64,000 bases of DNA from Cytobacillus sp. NCCP-133 (GTDB lineage Bacteria > Bacillota > Bacilli > Bacillales > Cytobacillaceae): contig NZ_BRVM01000001.1 in NCBI RefSeq assembly GCF_026011715.1, forward strand, positions 591,021-655,020, read 5' to 3'. Below, one piece after another: positions 54,720 through 63,571 of the stretch (position 1 is its first letter; each line of letters begins with the position of its first letter). Position numbers and translations under genes: made by a program. Below the pieces are notes generated by a model that saw only the letters and a program-made list of their open reading frames with translations, had not been told where the DNA came from and did no database searches.

Positions 54720-55928
54720 TTAAAATAAATCCTCGAAAGACTCTTCCTTGCCGGATTGCGGCTTGGTGACCATTTTCTCAGTACCCTCAACTGCTTTTGC
54801 AATAAGTGGTTCGAAATCAACAAAGCTTTCAAAATGACGGACTTTATCCCGTTTAGGCTTTGTCTTTGGAGATGCTGGCACAAATACAGTACAGCAGTCT
54901 TCAAAAGGCCTTATGGAAATGTCATGTGTATCGATACGTTGGGCGATTTCAATGATTTCCGATTTATCCATAGTGATTAACGGCCTTAAGATTGGCGTAT
55001 TGGTTACGTCATTAATTGCGTACATACTTTCCAGCGTCTGGCTGGCTACCTGGCCAAGGCTTTCCCCAGTAATGATGGCAAGCCCGTCGTTTTTTCTGCG
55101 TATCTCATCCGTAATCCGCAGCATGAGACGCCTTGTAGCTGTCATGGTATAATTTTGGGGAACCTGTTGCTGAATCAGCTGCTGGATTTCTGTAAACGGG
55201 ACAATATGAAGTGTAACTGCCCCTGTAATCCCCGCTAGTTTTTCAGTAAGATCTATGACTTTCTGCTTTGCCCGTTCACTTGTAAAAGGCGGGCTAAAGA
55301 AATGGACAGCTTCCACATCCAGCCCCCTTTTCATCGATAGATACCCAGCGACAGGACTATCAATCCCTCCTGAGAGCATCAGCATCGCCTTTCCGCCAGA
55401 TCCAGCCGGAAGGCCGCCCGCTCCTTGAATCGTTTCACACGATAAATAGGCAGCTTCCCCCCGAATTTCGATTTGCACATTAATATCCGGCTTTTTTACA
55501 TTCACCTTTAACCCTGGTACATTTTTAAGCAAATGCCCTCCAAATTCATGATTAAGTTCCTCCGTATTTAAAGGAAAGGTCTTATCCGCTCTCTTTGTTG
55601 TAATCTTAAATGTTTTTCCTTCTTCATAATCCTTTAGAAATAAGGCAAGCGCAGCAGCCTTCATCTCTTCCATTTTTTTATTGGTTTTGACAGCGGGGCT
55701 GAAAGATTGGATTCCAAACACACTCTTAAGACGTTCAGAAACTTCTTTCCCATCCGAGCCATTCAAAATGATATACATGCGGTCCCTGGATGCTTCAATT
55801 TTGATGTCAGGAAAATCATGAAGCACACTTAATATACTTTTCCTTAATTTATCTATAAACTTGTTGCGGTTTCTTCCTTTCGTTGAGATTTCTCCATATC
55901 TTATAAGTATTCGATCATAATTTATCAT
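54720..55928 (-). CDS. thiI: ThiI, tRNA 4-thiouridine synthase
   Basis: 402 aa. A ferredoxin-like plus THUMP region fills about 1-165. The PP-loop ATPase has LMLSGGIDSPVAGYLSMKRG. There is no C-terminal rhodanese domain, normal for Bacillus ThiI, which receives sulfur directly from NifZ. A conserved Cys lies in FEDCCTVF. The ATG shares its A with the nifZ stop (TAATG), so the two are coupled. Confidence 0.95.
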   Translation of the reverse strand: MINYDRILIRYGEISTKGRNRNKFIDKLRKSILSVLHDFPDIKIEASRDRMYIILNGSDGKEVSERLKSVFGIQSFSPAVKTNKKMEEMKAAALALFLKDYEEGKTFKITTKRADKTFPLNTEELNHEFGGHLLKNVPGLKVNVKKPDINVQIEIRGEAAYLSCETIQGAGGLPAGSGGKAMLMLSGGIDSPVAGYLSMKRGLDVEAVHFFSPPFTSERAKQKVIDLTEKLAGITGAVTLHIVPFTEIQQLIQQQVPQNYTMTATRRLMLRITDEIRRKNDGLAIITGESLGQVASQTLESMYAINDVTNTPILRPLITMDKSEIIEIAQRIDTHDISIRPFEDCCTVFVPASPKTKPKRDKVRHFESFVDFEPLIAKAVEGTEKMVTKPQSGKEESFEDLF

Positions 55929-57070
55929 TATTTCATAACCTCTCTTAGCCGATTAACAGTCTCTTTTACTGCTGCTATAAAAACGGCGGCTTCTTCTCGT
56001 GTGTTTTCATATGTTAAGCTAATCCTTACAGCACTTTTTGCATCTTTTTCAGGCACTCCCATCGCAACCAGAGTGCTGCTGGCAGCCGCCTTCTTGGACG
56101 AGCAGGCACTTGTTGTTGACACATAAATATCCTTCTCTTCAAGAGCGTGGACAAATACCTCTGCTTTAAACCCTTTTACGGAGAAATTAATAATATGAGG
56201 AGCCGCATGAATGTCAGGCGTATGGACAGCAATGCCCTCCATCTTTTCGAGTTCCTCCATCAAATAGTTTTTAACAGACAAGAGCTCATCCAAATATCTT
56301 TCCTTATTATTCAGCGTAATTCTTAACGCTTTTGCCATTGCCACAATCCCGGCGACGTTTTCCGTTCCGCTTCTCTGCTTCCATTCCTGATTGCCTCCGG
56401 AAAACAGCGGTGACAGGCGAACGCCTTCCCGAATGAAAAGTACCCCATTCCCCTTTAAGCCGTGAAATTTATGGGCGGAAAGGGTGCAAAGGTCTATATT
56501 GGCTTCATAAAAATCCATAGGAACCTTGCCAATACCCTGTACATTATCAACATGGTAAATAATTTTTGAATGCTTTTTCACGAGCTGCCCAATTTCTTTA
56601 ATTGGCTGAATTGAACCAATCTCATTATTTACATGCATAACGGAAACTAAAAAAGTTTCCGATGTTATCGCCTTCTCAATTTCCTCAACGCTAACAATGC
56701 CTCTTCTGTCCGGCTGGACAAATGTAACGCGGAAGCCAAGTTCCCGCAGCTGCTCCATGGTTTCACGGACTGAAGCGTGTTCAATTGCGGTTGTAATAAT
56801 ATGGCGGCCTCTGTTCCGGTGCATTAAAGCCGTGCCCTTTATAGCCAGATTATTGCTTTCGGTTCCTCCTGAGGTAAAATAAATCTCACTATGCCGAACA
56901 TCTAGCAATTGGGCTATTTGCTCCCTCGCATGCATTAATAGCCTCTCTGCCTGACCGCCAATGCCATGCAATGAGGAGGGATTGCCGAAGAAATCCGAAG
57001 ATACTTTTATATAAGAATCGAGTACTTCCTTATATGGTTTTGTTGTTGCACTGTTATCAAAATAAATCAT
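55928..57070 (-). CDS. nifZ: NifZ, cysteine desulfurase partner of ThiI
   Basis: 380 aa, NifS-type PLP enzyme that gives persulfide sulfur to ThiI for 4-thiouridine in tRNA. The PLP lysine is in CTLSAHKFHGLKG, the cofactor loop is IEHASVRETM and the active Cys is in VSTTSACSSKK. The start is ATG 57070 (MIYFDNSATTKPY), with GGAGAAGACC upstream; the frame opens 12 codons earlier. It forms an operon with thiI and diverges from brnQ. Confidence 0.94.
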   Translation of the reverse strand: MIYFDNSATTKPYKEVLDSYIKVSSDFFGNPSSLHGIGGQAERLLMHAREQIAQLLDVRHSEIYFTSGGTESNNLAIKGTALMHRNRGRHIITTAIEHASVRETMEQLRELGFRVTFVQPDRRGIVSVEEIEKAITSETFLVSVMHVNNEIGSIQPIKEIGQLVKKHSKIIYHVDNVQGIGKVPMDFYEANIDLCTLSAHKFHGLKGNGVLFIREGVRLSPLFSGGNQEWKQRSGTENVAGIVAMAKALRITLNNKERYLDELLSVKNYLMEELEKMEGIAVHTPDIHAAPHIINFSVKGFKAEVFVHALEEKDIYVSTTSACSSKKAAASSTLVAMGVPEKDAKSAVRISLTYENTREEAAVFIAAVKETVNRLREVMK

Positions 57071-57405
57071 GGTCTTCTCCTTCCGTTCCGAAAACCTTTT
57101 TGCCAACTGTAAATCATATCATAACCCAATCGGAATGAAAACTTTAATATAAAATTCACAATGAAATTTATACAAGAAATGCACTTTATAAAATTATTCA
57201 AATTCAGACTTTTTTATTAAATGAATGGACTTTTTTTCAATGTGGAAGGCTGATAAGTATCAGCCTTCCTTAAACGGAGATGTTATCATAAAATACAAAA
57301 TATTAAGACTTCATTTATATTCGACAATTTTCTCACTACCTATGCTAATATGAAAAATGTTCTAAACATTAAGATATAGAAACATCTTCAGGAGGATATA
57401 TATAT
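57071..57405. other. nifZ-brnQ divergent intergenic region
   Basis: 335 bp, AT-rich. It holds one long palindrome (57244-57269) and the brnQ ribosome binding site. AATTTTCTCACTACC near 57325 agrees with a CodY box (AATTTTCWGAAAATT) at only about 10 of 15 positions, so CodY control is suggested by gene function more than by this site. Confidence 0.4.
57244..57269. other. Long near-loopless palindrome upstream of brnQ and nifZ
   Basis: GGAAGGCTGATA (57244-57255) is the exact reverse complement of TATCAGCCTTCC (57258-57269), with two bases between. No T-run follows on either strand. A terminator, an operator or an attenuator are all possible. Confidence 0.6.
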
Positions 57406-58749
57406 ATGGATACTAAAACGCTAACATCGAAGCAGATTCTGGCGGTAGGGCTTATGTTATTCTCTCTATTCTTTGGGGCCGGGAATATGATTTTTCCTCC
57501 ATTCCTGGGACAGGAAGCCGGAACAAACGTATGGACGGCTATTATTGGATTTTTAATTACTGGTGTTGGTTTGCCGCTCTTAGGAATTATTGCAATTGCT
57601 AAGAACGGGGATTTGCAGACAATTGCAAGCCGTGTTCACCCCGTCTATGGAATCATTTTTACAGTCATCATGTATTTGGCCATAGGACCGTTTTTTGGAA
57701 TCCCGCGTACGGGGACTGTAGCATTTGAAATAGGGGTTATTCCGTTCTTGTCTGAAACCGCTTCCAGCAGTGGGGTTTTTCTGCTGCTATACACCGTTAT
57801 CTTTTTTGGCATTACAGCTTGGCTTTCTTTAAATCCAACGAAATTAGTGGATAGAATTGGCAAAATTTTCACACCCATACTGCTGCTTATTCTTGCTGTC
57901 CTTGTGGCGAAAAGCCTGATTACACCGCTTGGCAATCTTAACACTCCGCAGGGAGCATATGCGGACGGCCCATTTTTCAAAGGGTTCATTGATGGATATT
58001 TGACCATGGATACGATCGCAGCCCTCGTATTTGGGATTGTCGTTATTGGTTCAATAAAGGGAATGGGCATTACAAACAAACAATCACTTATGAAAATATG
58101 CATTACAGCCGGATTGATTGCTGCTTCAGGACTGGCAGTCGTTTATCTTTCCCTTGCTTATATAGGCGCATCCAGTCTTGAAACTTTAGGGAAAATGGAG
58201 AATGGAGGCGCTATTCTTTCCGGATCTGCAAAATACTTATTCGGTTCTGCCGGAGCAGCGATACTGGCACTGGCCATTACAGTTGCATGCCTGACAACTT
58301 CAATCGGTCTTGTATCTGCTTGTGCACAGTATTTCTCGAAGCTTCTGCCGAAAGTTTCTTATAAAGCGATTGTCATTTTCCTCTCTCTGTTCAGCATGAT
58401 AGTTGCAAATATTGGATTAACACAATTAATTCAGATTTCCTTGCCAATATTAATCATGATCTATCCTCTGGCAATCGTACTGATTCTGTTATCCTTTATG
58501 CATAATGCATTTAATGGATATTCATTTGTGTATATTGGCGCTTTAATTCCAACAGGTCTGATCAGCTTTTTAGACGGATTAAATACAGCCGGAATAAATG
58601 TTTCTGCCATCGTGGATTTTCTACAGTTCCTTCCTTTTTTCGCTCAGGGGATAGGCTGGCTAACACCGGCAATCACTGGGGCCATAATTGGCTACTTCAT
58701 TGCACTGGCAGTGGGAGAATCTAAGAAAACGATACCTGTACAAGAATAA
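57406..58749 (+). CDS. brnQ: Branched-chain amino acid transporter (LIVCS family)
   Basis: 447 aa with about 12 membrane helices. The N-terminus SKQILAVGLMLFSLFFGAGNMIFPPFLGQEAG is the BrnQ/BraB signature, followed by AIGPFFGIPRTGTVAFE. It imports Leu, Ile and Val with a cation in the family. ATG has AGGAGG upstream with an AT-rich spacer. Its position near ezrA and nifZ matches B. subtilis braB. A hairpin (58771-58790) follows the stop at 22 bp. Confidence 0.93.
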   Translation: MDTKTLTSKQILAVGLMLFSLFFGAGNMIFPPFLGQEAGTNVWTAIIGFLITGVGLPLLGIIAIAKNGDLQTIASRVHPVYGIIFTVIMYLAIGPFFGIPRTGTVAFEIGVIPFLSETASSSGVFLLLYTVIFFGITAWLSLNPTKLVDRIGKIFTPILLLILAVLVAKSLITPLGNLNTPQGAYADGPFFKGFIDGYLTMDTIAALVFGIVVIGSIKGMGITNKQSLMKICITAGLIAASGLAVVYLSLAYIGASSLETLGKMENGGAILSGSAKYLFGSAGAAILALAITVACLTTSIGLVSACAQYFSKLLPKVSYKAIVIFLSLFSMIVANIGLTQLIQISLPILIMIYPLAIVLILLSFMHNAFNGYSFVYIGALIPTGLISFLDGLNTAGINVSAIVDFLQFLPFFAQGIGWLTPAITGAIIGYFIALAVGESKKTIPVQE

Positions 58750-58770
58750 AAATTTACATAAGAAACCCCA

Positions 58771-58790
58771 ATGGCGGCTTTAAAGCCGCC
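58771..58790 (+). terminator. Hairpin after brnQ, without T-run
   Basis: TGGCGGC pairs with GCCGCCA around TTTAAA. Sequence after it is CCATCTACAATG rather than a T-run, so it may be a terminator whose tail was replaced by insertion of the IS110 element. Confidence 0.5.
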
Positions 58791-58872
58791 ACCATCTACA
58801 ATGAAAAAAATTCATCTCCTTCCCCAAAAGAAGTCTAACCCACAAAACCACTGTCCATAATGATCGTACAAT

Positions 58873-59009
58873 ACAACCAGGCTGAATGCTTTTTTGGTAG
58901 GTCTTCCGCGAAGATACCCTGTATAAGAAACTGGTTGTGACAGTATTGAAGAACCATTTACTGTACGAATAGTACGTATACAAAATTTTTGCATCATTTC
59001 TACTGTCAC
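58873..59009 (+). ncRNA. Candidate bridge-RNA region of the IS110 element
   Basis: Two large stem-loops lie in tandem. ACAACCAG (58873-58880) pairs with CTGGTTGT (58931-58938), enclosing GGTA..TCTTC (58896-58906) paired with GAAGATACC (58910-58918). GTGACAGTA (58937-58945) pairs with TACTGTCAC (59001-59009), enclosing GTAC/GTAC (58963-58975). Two successive structured loops upstream of the recombinase fit the published architecture of IS110 bridge RNAs, which carry a target-binding and a donor-binding loop. No guide-to-DNA pairing was established, so this is a structural candidate only. Confidence 0.35.
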
Positions 59010-59045
59010 CTGTATTGTTAATTTATTTTTTGAGGTGATTCTCCT

Positions 59046-60273
59046 ATGGAAGCGATGATTGAACGGTGTGCAGGCCTAGATGTACACCAAGAAACGATGG
59101 TAGCTTGTGTATTATTTGGACGATTAGACAGAAAGCCAGAAAAAACAATTGAAACGTTTGAAACTACGACAACGGATTTATTGGCATTAAGTGATTGGTT
59201 ATCTGAACGTGAGGTAACCGATATGGTTATGGAAAGTACCGGGGTCTACTGGAAACCCGTATGGAATATCCTCGAAGACACTTTCCGATTAGTTCTTGCA
59301 AATGCACGACACGTAAAAAATGTTCCAGGACGCAAAACCGATGTGAAAGATGCCGAATGGTTGGCGCAACTTTTACGATGCGGACTTATTGAGAGCACAT
59401 TTGTCCCACCAGAGGATATTCGCGATTTACGCGATCTGACTCGCTATCGAAAAAAATTAATTCATCATCGTACCTCGGAGCGAAATCACATTCACAAAAT
59501 TCTTCAGGATGCCAACATCAAACTAACCTCGGTTCTATCAAATATTTTAGGTGTTTCAGGACGTAAGATTCTTGAGGCAATTATCAACGGTGAAAAAATT
59601 GAAACCAAACAGCTACACGAACTGGTGGATAAGTGAACAAAAGCAAGTATTGCAGAGATTGCAAGTGTCATCAATGGACGGATGCGCCGTCACCATCGTG
59701 ATATGTTGAGTTACCACTGGGATCATATGAATTATCTAGAAAAAACAATTGAAGAGTTGGAAGAACAAATTGACAATCTTCTGTCTCCATATCGTAAACA
59801 GGTAGAATTGCTAGACACCATCCCAGGTGTAAACAAGAACGCAGCCGCCACATTTATCGCCGAGATGGGGGTTGATATGTCTGTAGTTAAATCCTCCAAA
59901 TATCTTGCTTCATGGGCTGGTGTTTGTCCCGGAAACAACGAAAGCGCCGGTAAAAAAAAACAAACAAAACCACACAAGGAAATAAAGCCTTGAAAACGAT
60001 GGCTGTCGAATGCGTCCTGGCTACTTCAAGACAAAATAAGCGAATTTCGTCCCATAGGAAAAGGATTAGTAAACGTCAAGGAAAAATGAAAGGGCGCGTT
60101 GCTTCCGCCCATTTAATTTTAACAATCGCTTACAACATTTTAAAAACAGGTGAACCCTATCAAGAACTAGGACCAGATTACCTCAAAGAGAAAGAAAAAC
60201 TAAAGAATTAAAAATGATCGAATACTTAAAAAGGAAAGGTTATACAATCGCAAATTCACAGGAAATCGCTTAA
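59046..60273 (+). pseudogene. IS110-family recombinase, broken
   Basis: The reading frame begins MEAMIERCAGLDVHQETMVA after GAGGTGATTCTCCT. The DEDD (RuvC-like) residues are in GLDVHQE, VMESTGVYWKPV and KTDVKDAEWLAQ; the C-terminal serine domain has TIPGVNKNAAATFIAEMG and LASWAGVCPGNNESAG. An in-frame TGA interrupts it at 59634-59636. The frame shifts in or near the A-rich run at 59952-59970 and again near 60205-60214, where the tail MIEYLKRKGYTIANSQEIA continues to TAA at 60273. Repaired length is about 409 aa. No functional protein is expected. Confidence 0.9.
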
Positions 60274-60381
60274 ATACTTTTATTGGTGATCAATTATAAA
60301 ACGACATATCTCCCCTTCAAAAAAAATCAGAAAGTGAAGGGTTTCTTTAGTATGCCTTCCATCCGAAATAGTTTTTCATAC

Positions 60382-60536
60382 AAAAAGCGCAATGCGCCTT
60401 GTCCACGAAGGAACGCAGACTAAATGCGCCACGTCCTGGGGGCCTCAAGCACAAGACGAGCCTCACGGAAAGGTGTTCTTTACCTTTCTGAACGAAATGC
60501 TTGTGACCTCGAGATAGTAGGCGCTGGAGCTAGAGA
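60382..60536 (+). repeat. Repeat family R copy
   Basis: AAAAGCGCAATGCGCCTTGTCCAC, AGGAACGCAGACTAAATGCGCC, CAAGCACAAGACGAGCCTC, GCTTGTGACCTCGAG and GGCGCTGGAGCTAGAG are shared with the copy at 52249, but the block order differs. Confidence 0.75.
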
Positions 60537-60575
60537 AATATCTAAGTTCAAAGTTATACCTTCTTTTCTGCAAAT

Positions 60576-60605
60576 AAAAACCAGATCCGATTGGATCTGG
60601 TTTTT
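60576..60605 (-). terminator. Terminator of ezrA
   Basis: AAAAACCAGATCC pairs with GGATCTGGTTTTT around a GATT loop, immediately after the ezrA stop. Confidence 0.9.
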
Positions 60606-60609
60606 AATA

Positions 60610-62295
60610 TTATTCCTTTATAAACTCTTCGATTTTCATTAGGGCTCCCGGCTCTACTTCCTCTATGGAGGCAGCCGCCTGCTCAAGGGCTGTTTTATAA
60701 TCATAGCTTCTAAACGAAGATTCTGCATCTTTGAGACCTTTATCAATAGATGGATATCTGCTTCTATACCGGTTTCCATACTGGATTACTTTTTCAGCCA
60801 GCAGAATCGTTTCAATCATGTCATGCGTCGAATCAGCAGCCTTTTCAACAGTCAGAACTGCTACTTCTAGATACTGCCGGACAGCCGGGATATTCAATGG
60901 CCTCTCATCAAGCTTTGTTAGCACATTCCCTATGCTTTCTTTCGCATCCTGAATCAGGTATTTATACTCCTGGGTAACGCCAGGCACATTGTTTTTAGAA
61001 ACAAGCCTCATTGTCTCAGCAACTTTTTTGCTTAATTCTTTAACTTTTTCTCTTGCCGACAGTTCATCTTTTCTTAATGCCTGGAGCTTTTCTGCAAAAG
61101 CTGCCTGTTCATCCGAAATTTCTTCAAGCTGTTCTTTAACTTCAGCCAGTTCTTCCCTCAAAACAGTATGGGGAGCACCTTGGTTATTGATCTTATGCTC
61201 CAGCACCTCGAATTTTTTAAAGAGCTGGGTGATATTCTTCTCTAATTGCACCTGAACCTCAAGGTCCTTATCTTCAACATGATAGCTTTGGCGGACATCT
61301 TGCATTTCTGCCTTCAGCTTATTATTAATATCTTTATTATTGTAAAGCATGCTTCTGGCTGCTTCATCCTGCTGGCTTAAATAGTGTCTTGCATGGACTT
61401 CCTTTTCCAGAAGGTCATACAGGAGTTCAATCTTGTCTTTGATTTCATCTACGCCTCTTTGAACTTCTGCGGTCTCTGCTTTGTCAACGGAACCGGCATA
61501 TGAAGCCACTTCTTGTTCAAGCCGCTCAATTTCTTTGTCTACTTGCAGGTGGTCCAGGATATAGCCCTGTTCAAGCATTTCTTTATAGCCATCTTTTAAT
61601 TCCTCAAGTTGGGAGGGAATCTTAGATTGACATTCTACCATTAAGTTCGGGATGGCTTCCATTTTGTTTTGGGCATCTTCAAGCAGCAACTTAATGGCAA
61701 GAAGTGTTTCACGGGCTTCAAGATAATTTCCTTGTTCTGTTTTCCCATCAAATTCTTCAAACTTTGCCATGGCCTCATCAAGCTGCTGTTCTAAGAGTGT
61801 TTCAGCTTTACCGAATGTATGGCGATGGGCAAGCAATGATTTCTTGCATTCGCGGTACATTTCTTTTAGTTCTTCAATTTCTGCCCTGTTTTTTTCTTCA
61901 CTTCTAACCAGCTCATTCAATTCACTGAGAAGCTTTTTAATGTTCTCTTCCACTTCGTTTAAGCGCTTTTCAATTTTCTGCTGAACTTCCTGGGCTTTCT
62001 TGAAGCGGTATTTGTCAATATGCTCTTCTGCATCAAACAAATACTCTTCAACATCAGGAAGCTGGACAGTGACAATTTCATCCCACTCATTTCTCCAGCG
62101 TTCGAAAAGCTCCTCGGTTTGTCCTGTCATATTCAGCTTTTTAACCCTGGACATTTCATCCAGAACAGGTCGATCGGTAATATCCATTTTCCATGTTTCA
62201 AGCCTGTCAATCTCTTTGTAATGTTTTTTCTTCAAAAAATATCCCGTCAGATATAGGCATATGAGGATGACTATGCCTCCAATTATGTACTCCAT
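60610..62295 (-). CDS. ezrA: EzrA, septation ring formation regulator
   Basis: 561 aa. One N-terminal membrane helix (IIGGIVILICLYLTGYFL) is followed by long coiled coils and spectrin-like repeats to the C-terminus. The conserved patch near the C-terminus reads VIQYGNRYRSRYPSI and corresponds to the QNR motif needed for midcell localisation. EzrA binds FtsZ and prevents extra Z-rings near the poles. ATG follows AGGGGGCTTTAAC. It is divergent from hisJ and near refZ, another FtsZ regulator, as in B. subtilis. Confidence 0.96.
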   Translation of the reverse strand: MEYIIGGIVILICLYLTGYFLKKKHYKEIDRLETWKMDITDRPVLDEMSRVKKLNMTGQTEELFERWRNEWDEIVTVQLPDVEEYLFDAEEHIDKYRFKKAQEVQQKIEKRLNEVEENIKKLLSELNELVRSEEKNRAEIEELKEMYRECKKSLLAHRHTFGKAETLLEQQLDEAMAKFEEFDGKTEQGNYLEARETLLAIKLLLEDAQNKMEAIPNLMVECQSKIPSQLEELKDGYKEMLEQGYILDHLQVDKEIERLEQEVASYAGSVDKAETAEVQRGVDEIKDKIELLYDLLEKEVHARHYLSQQDEAARSMLYNNKDINNKLKAEMQDVRQSYHVEDKDLEVQVQLEKNITQLFKKFEVLEHKINNQGAPHTVLREELAEVKEQLEEISDEQAAFAEKLQALRKDELSAREKVKELSKKVAETMRLVSKNNVPGVTQEYKYLIQDAKESIGNVLTKLDERPLNIPAVRQYLEVAVLTVEKAADSTHDMIETILLAEKVIQYGNRYRSRYPSIDKGLKDAESSFRSYDYKTALEQAAASIEEVEPGALMKIEEFIKE

Positions 62296-62757
62296 GTTAA
62301 AGCCCCCTGTTCTGTTCCGAGCCGATATGTATATATTCAGGTTTCAATTAAAATTTCGACCGTAAAGTGATCCTTCTAAATGGGTCCAACTGCCCAAGGA
62401 TAGCTATGTCAGCATCCTCATCGCAAGACCTGGCGTCAGGTTTTGCGAGAATGCGGGTATGCAGACATTCGTGGCATTTTTAGTCTGCGTTTCATAGGTT
62501 TGGCGCTTTCACATAACAAGTGTTTTTTTCAATGTTTTTATGATACCATGTAAACGACATTTATTGACTATTTATTTCTTTTTTTTATGAATTTATTACA
62601 CTATTTCAATTTAAGAAAACTGCTTTCCTAAAGCAAATAAGAAATAATAAAAACTTACCGCTCATTTTATTGAACAATATGAGTTTCATAATTACAAACA
62701 ATTCGCTTATTATTGCCTATTTCCTTCCTAATTAGAAAAGAAAGGTGATTCTCCTTA
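62296..62757. other. ezrA-hisJ divergent intergenic region
   Basis: 462 bp. A family R copy occupies 62395-62515. 62520-62757 is AT-rich and should contain the hisJ promoter, but I could not fix the hexamers. Confidence 0.45.
62395..62515 (-). repeat. Repeat family R fragment, reverse orientation
   Basis: GCATCCTCATCGCA, GAATGCGGGTATGCAGAC, GTGGCATTTTTAGTCTGCGTTTC and GGTTTGGCGCTTT correspond to the reverse complement of the copy at 36066-36190. It is preceded by TCCAACTGCCCAAGG, similar to the end of unit B. Confidence 0.55.
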
Positions 62758-63555
62758 ATGCTAAAAGACGGCCATATCCACTCATCCTATTGTCCACACG
62801 GGACAAAAGACTCTTTGGAAGATTATGTCGAAAGGGCTTTGGAACTTGGTTTCCAGGAAATTTCATTTACTGAACACGCCCCCTTACCGGAAGGTTTTTC
62901 TGACCCGGCTCCCGCTTCAGACAGTGCCATGAGACAGGAAAACCTCGAACAATATTTTGATGAAATTTCTCGGGTCAAATCAGCTTATAAAGGAAAAATC
63001 AAAATCAATGCAGGGCTTGAGGTGGATTTTATTGAGGGGTTCGACAATGAGATTCGCAGGTTTTTGAATAAAATAGGAAAATTTTTAGATGATTCCATCT
63101 TATCCGTCCACTTTTTAAAGCATGATTATCAATACGATTGTCTGGATTATAGTCCGGATGTTTTTGGGAAAATGGTCAGGCAATACGGCTCAATCGAAAG
63201 AGTTTATGAAAATTACTTCCGAACACTGCTTTTATCCATCCGTTCTGATTTAGGACCCTTCAAGCCCAAACGAATCGGCCATATTACCCTGGTTAAAAAG
63301 TTCCAAAAAAAATATCCCGTTGAGAGGGAATTTAAGGATGAAATCATTCAAATATTGAGTGAGATTCAAATACAGGGATATGAGCTGGACTATAATGGTG
63401 CCGGGTTTACTAAGCCGCTTTGCAAAGAACCTTACCCTCCTGACTGGGCAGCTGAAGAAGCAAGCAATAAGGGAATTACACTCATTTATGGCTCAGACGC
63501 ACATCAGGCAAAGGAAATGGGGCAGGGCACAAGAGTTATGAAGTATCTTAAATAG
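62758..63555 (+). CDS. hisJ: Histidinol-phosphatase (PHP family, HisJ type)
   Basis: 265 aa. PHP metal motifs are at the N-terminus (DGHIHSSYCPHGTKD), in the middle (ISFTEHAPLP; NAGLEVDFI; ILSVHFLKH) and at the end (YGSDAHQAKEMG). It dephosphorylates L-histidinol phosphate in histidine synthesis; other histidine genes are not near, as in B. subtilis. ATG is preceded by AAAGGTGATTCTCCTT, with long spacing. It converges with refZ, 16 bp apart. Confidence 0.92.
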   Translation: MLKDGHIHSSYCPHGTKDSLEDYVERALELGFQEISFTEHAPLPEGFSDPAPASDSAMRQENLEQYFDEISRVKSAYKGKIKINAGLEVDFIEGFDNEIRRFLNKIGKFLDDSILSVHFLKHDYQYDCLDYSPDVFGKMVRQYGSIERVYENYFRTLLLSIRSDLGPFKPKRIGHITLVKKFQKKYPVEREFKDEIIQILSEIQIQGYELDYNGAGFTKPLCKEPYPPDWAAEEASNKGITLIYGSDAHQAKEMGQGTRVMKYLK

Positions 63556-63571
63556 ACTGCATGACACATTG

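Larger units (their letters stand above)
58791..60300 (+). mobile_element. Decayed IS110-family insertion sequence (ends approximate)
   Basis: The element consists of an approximately 250 bp non-coding left part, the broken recombinase gene (59046-60273) and a short right part. IS110-family elements lack obvious terminal inverted repeats, so the ends cannot be fixed by eye; the left end is set after the brnQ hairpin and the right end shortly after the recombinase. The long non-coding part lies upstream of the gene, as in the IS110 group and unlike the IS1111 group. Confidence 0.7.
60274..60609. other. Gap between the IS110 element and ezrA
   Basis: 336 bp without a gene. It contains a plus-strand hairpin (CCCTTCA 60313-60319 with TGAAGGG 60335-60341, then TTTCTTT) that could be a terminator, a family R copy (60382-60536) and the ezrA terminator. 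Confidence 0.5.

Noticed and set aside
58812-59009. A minus-strand 65-codon frame with protein-like composition (ends LDFFWGRR)
   Set aside because: It lies in the non-coding left part of the IS110 element, lacks a ribosome binding site and is antisense to the structured region. An RNA role explains the conservation better.
59634-59636. Programmed readthrough or selenocysteine use at the TGA in the IS110 recombinase
   Set aside because: The gene also has two frame breaks, and IS110 recombinases do not use recoding, so decay is simpler.
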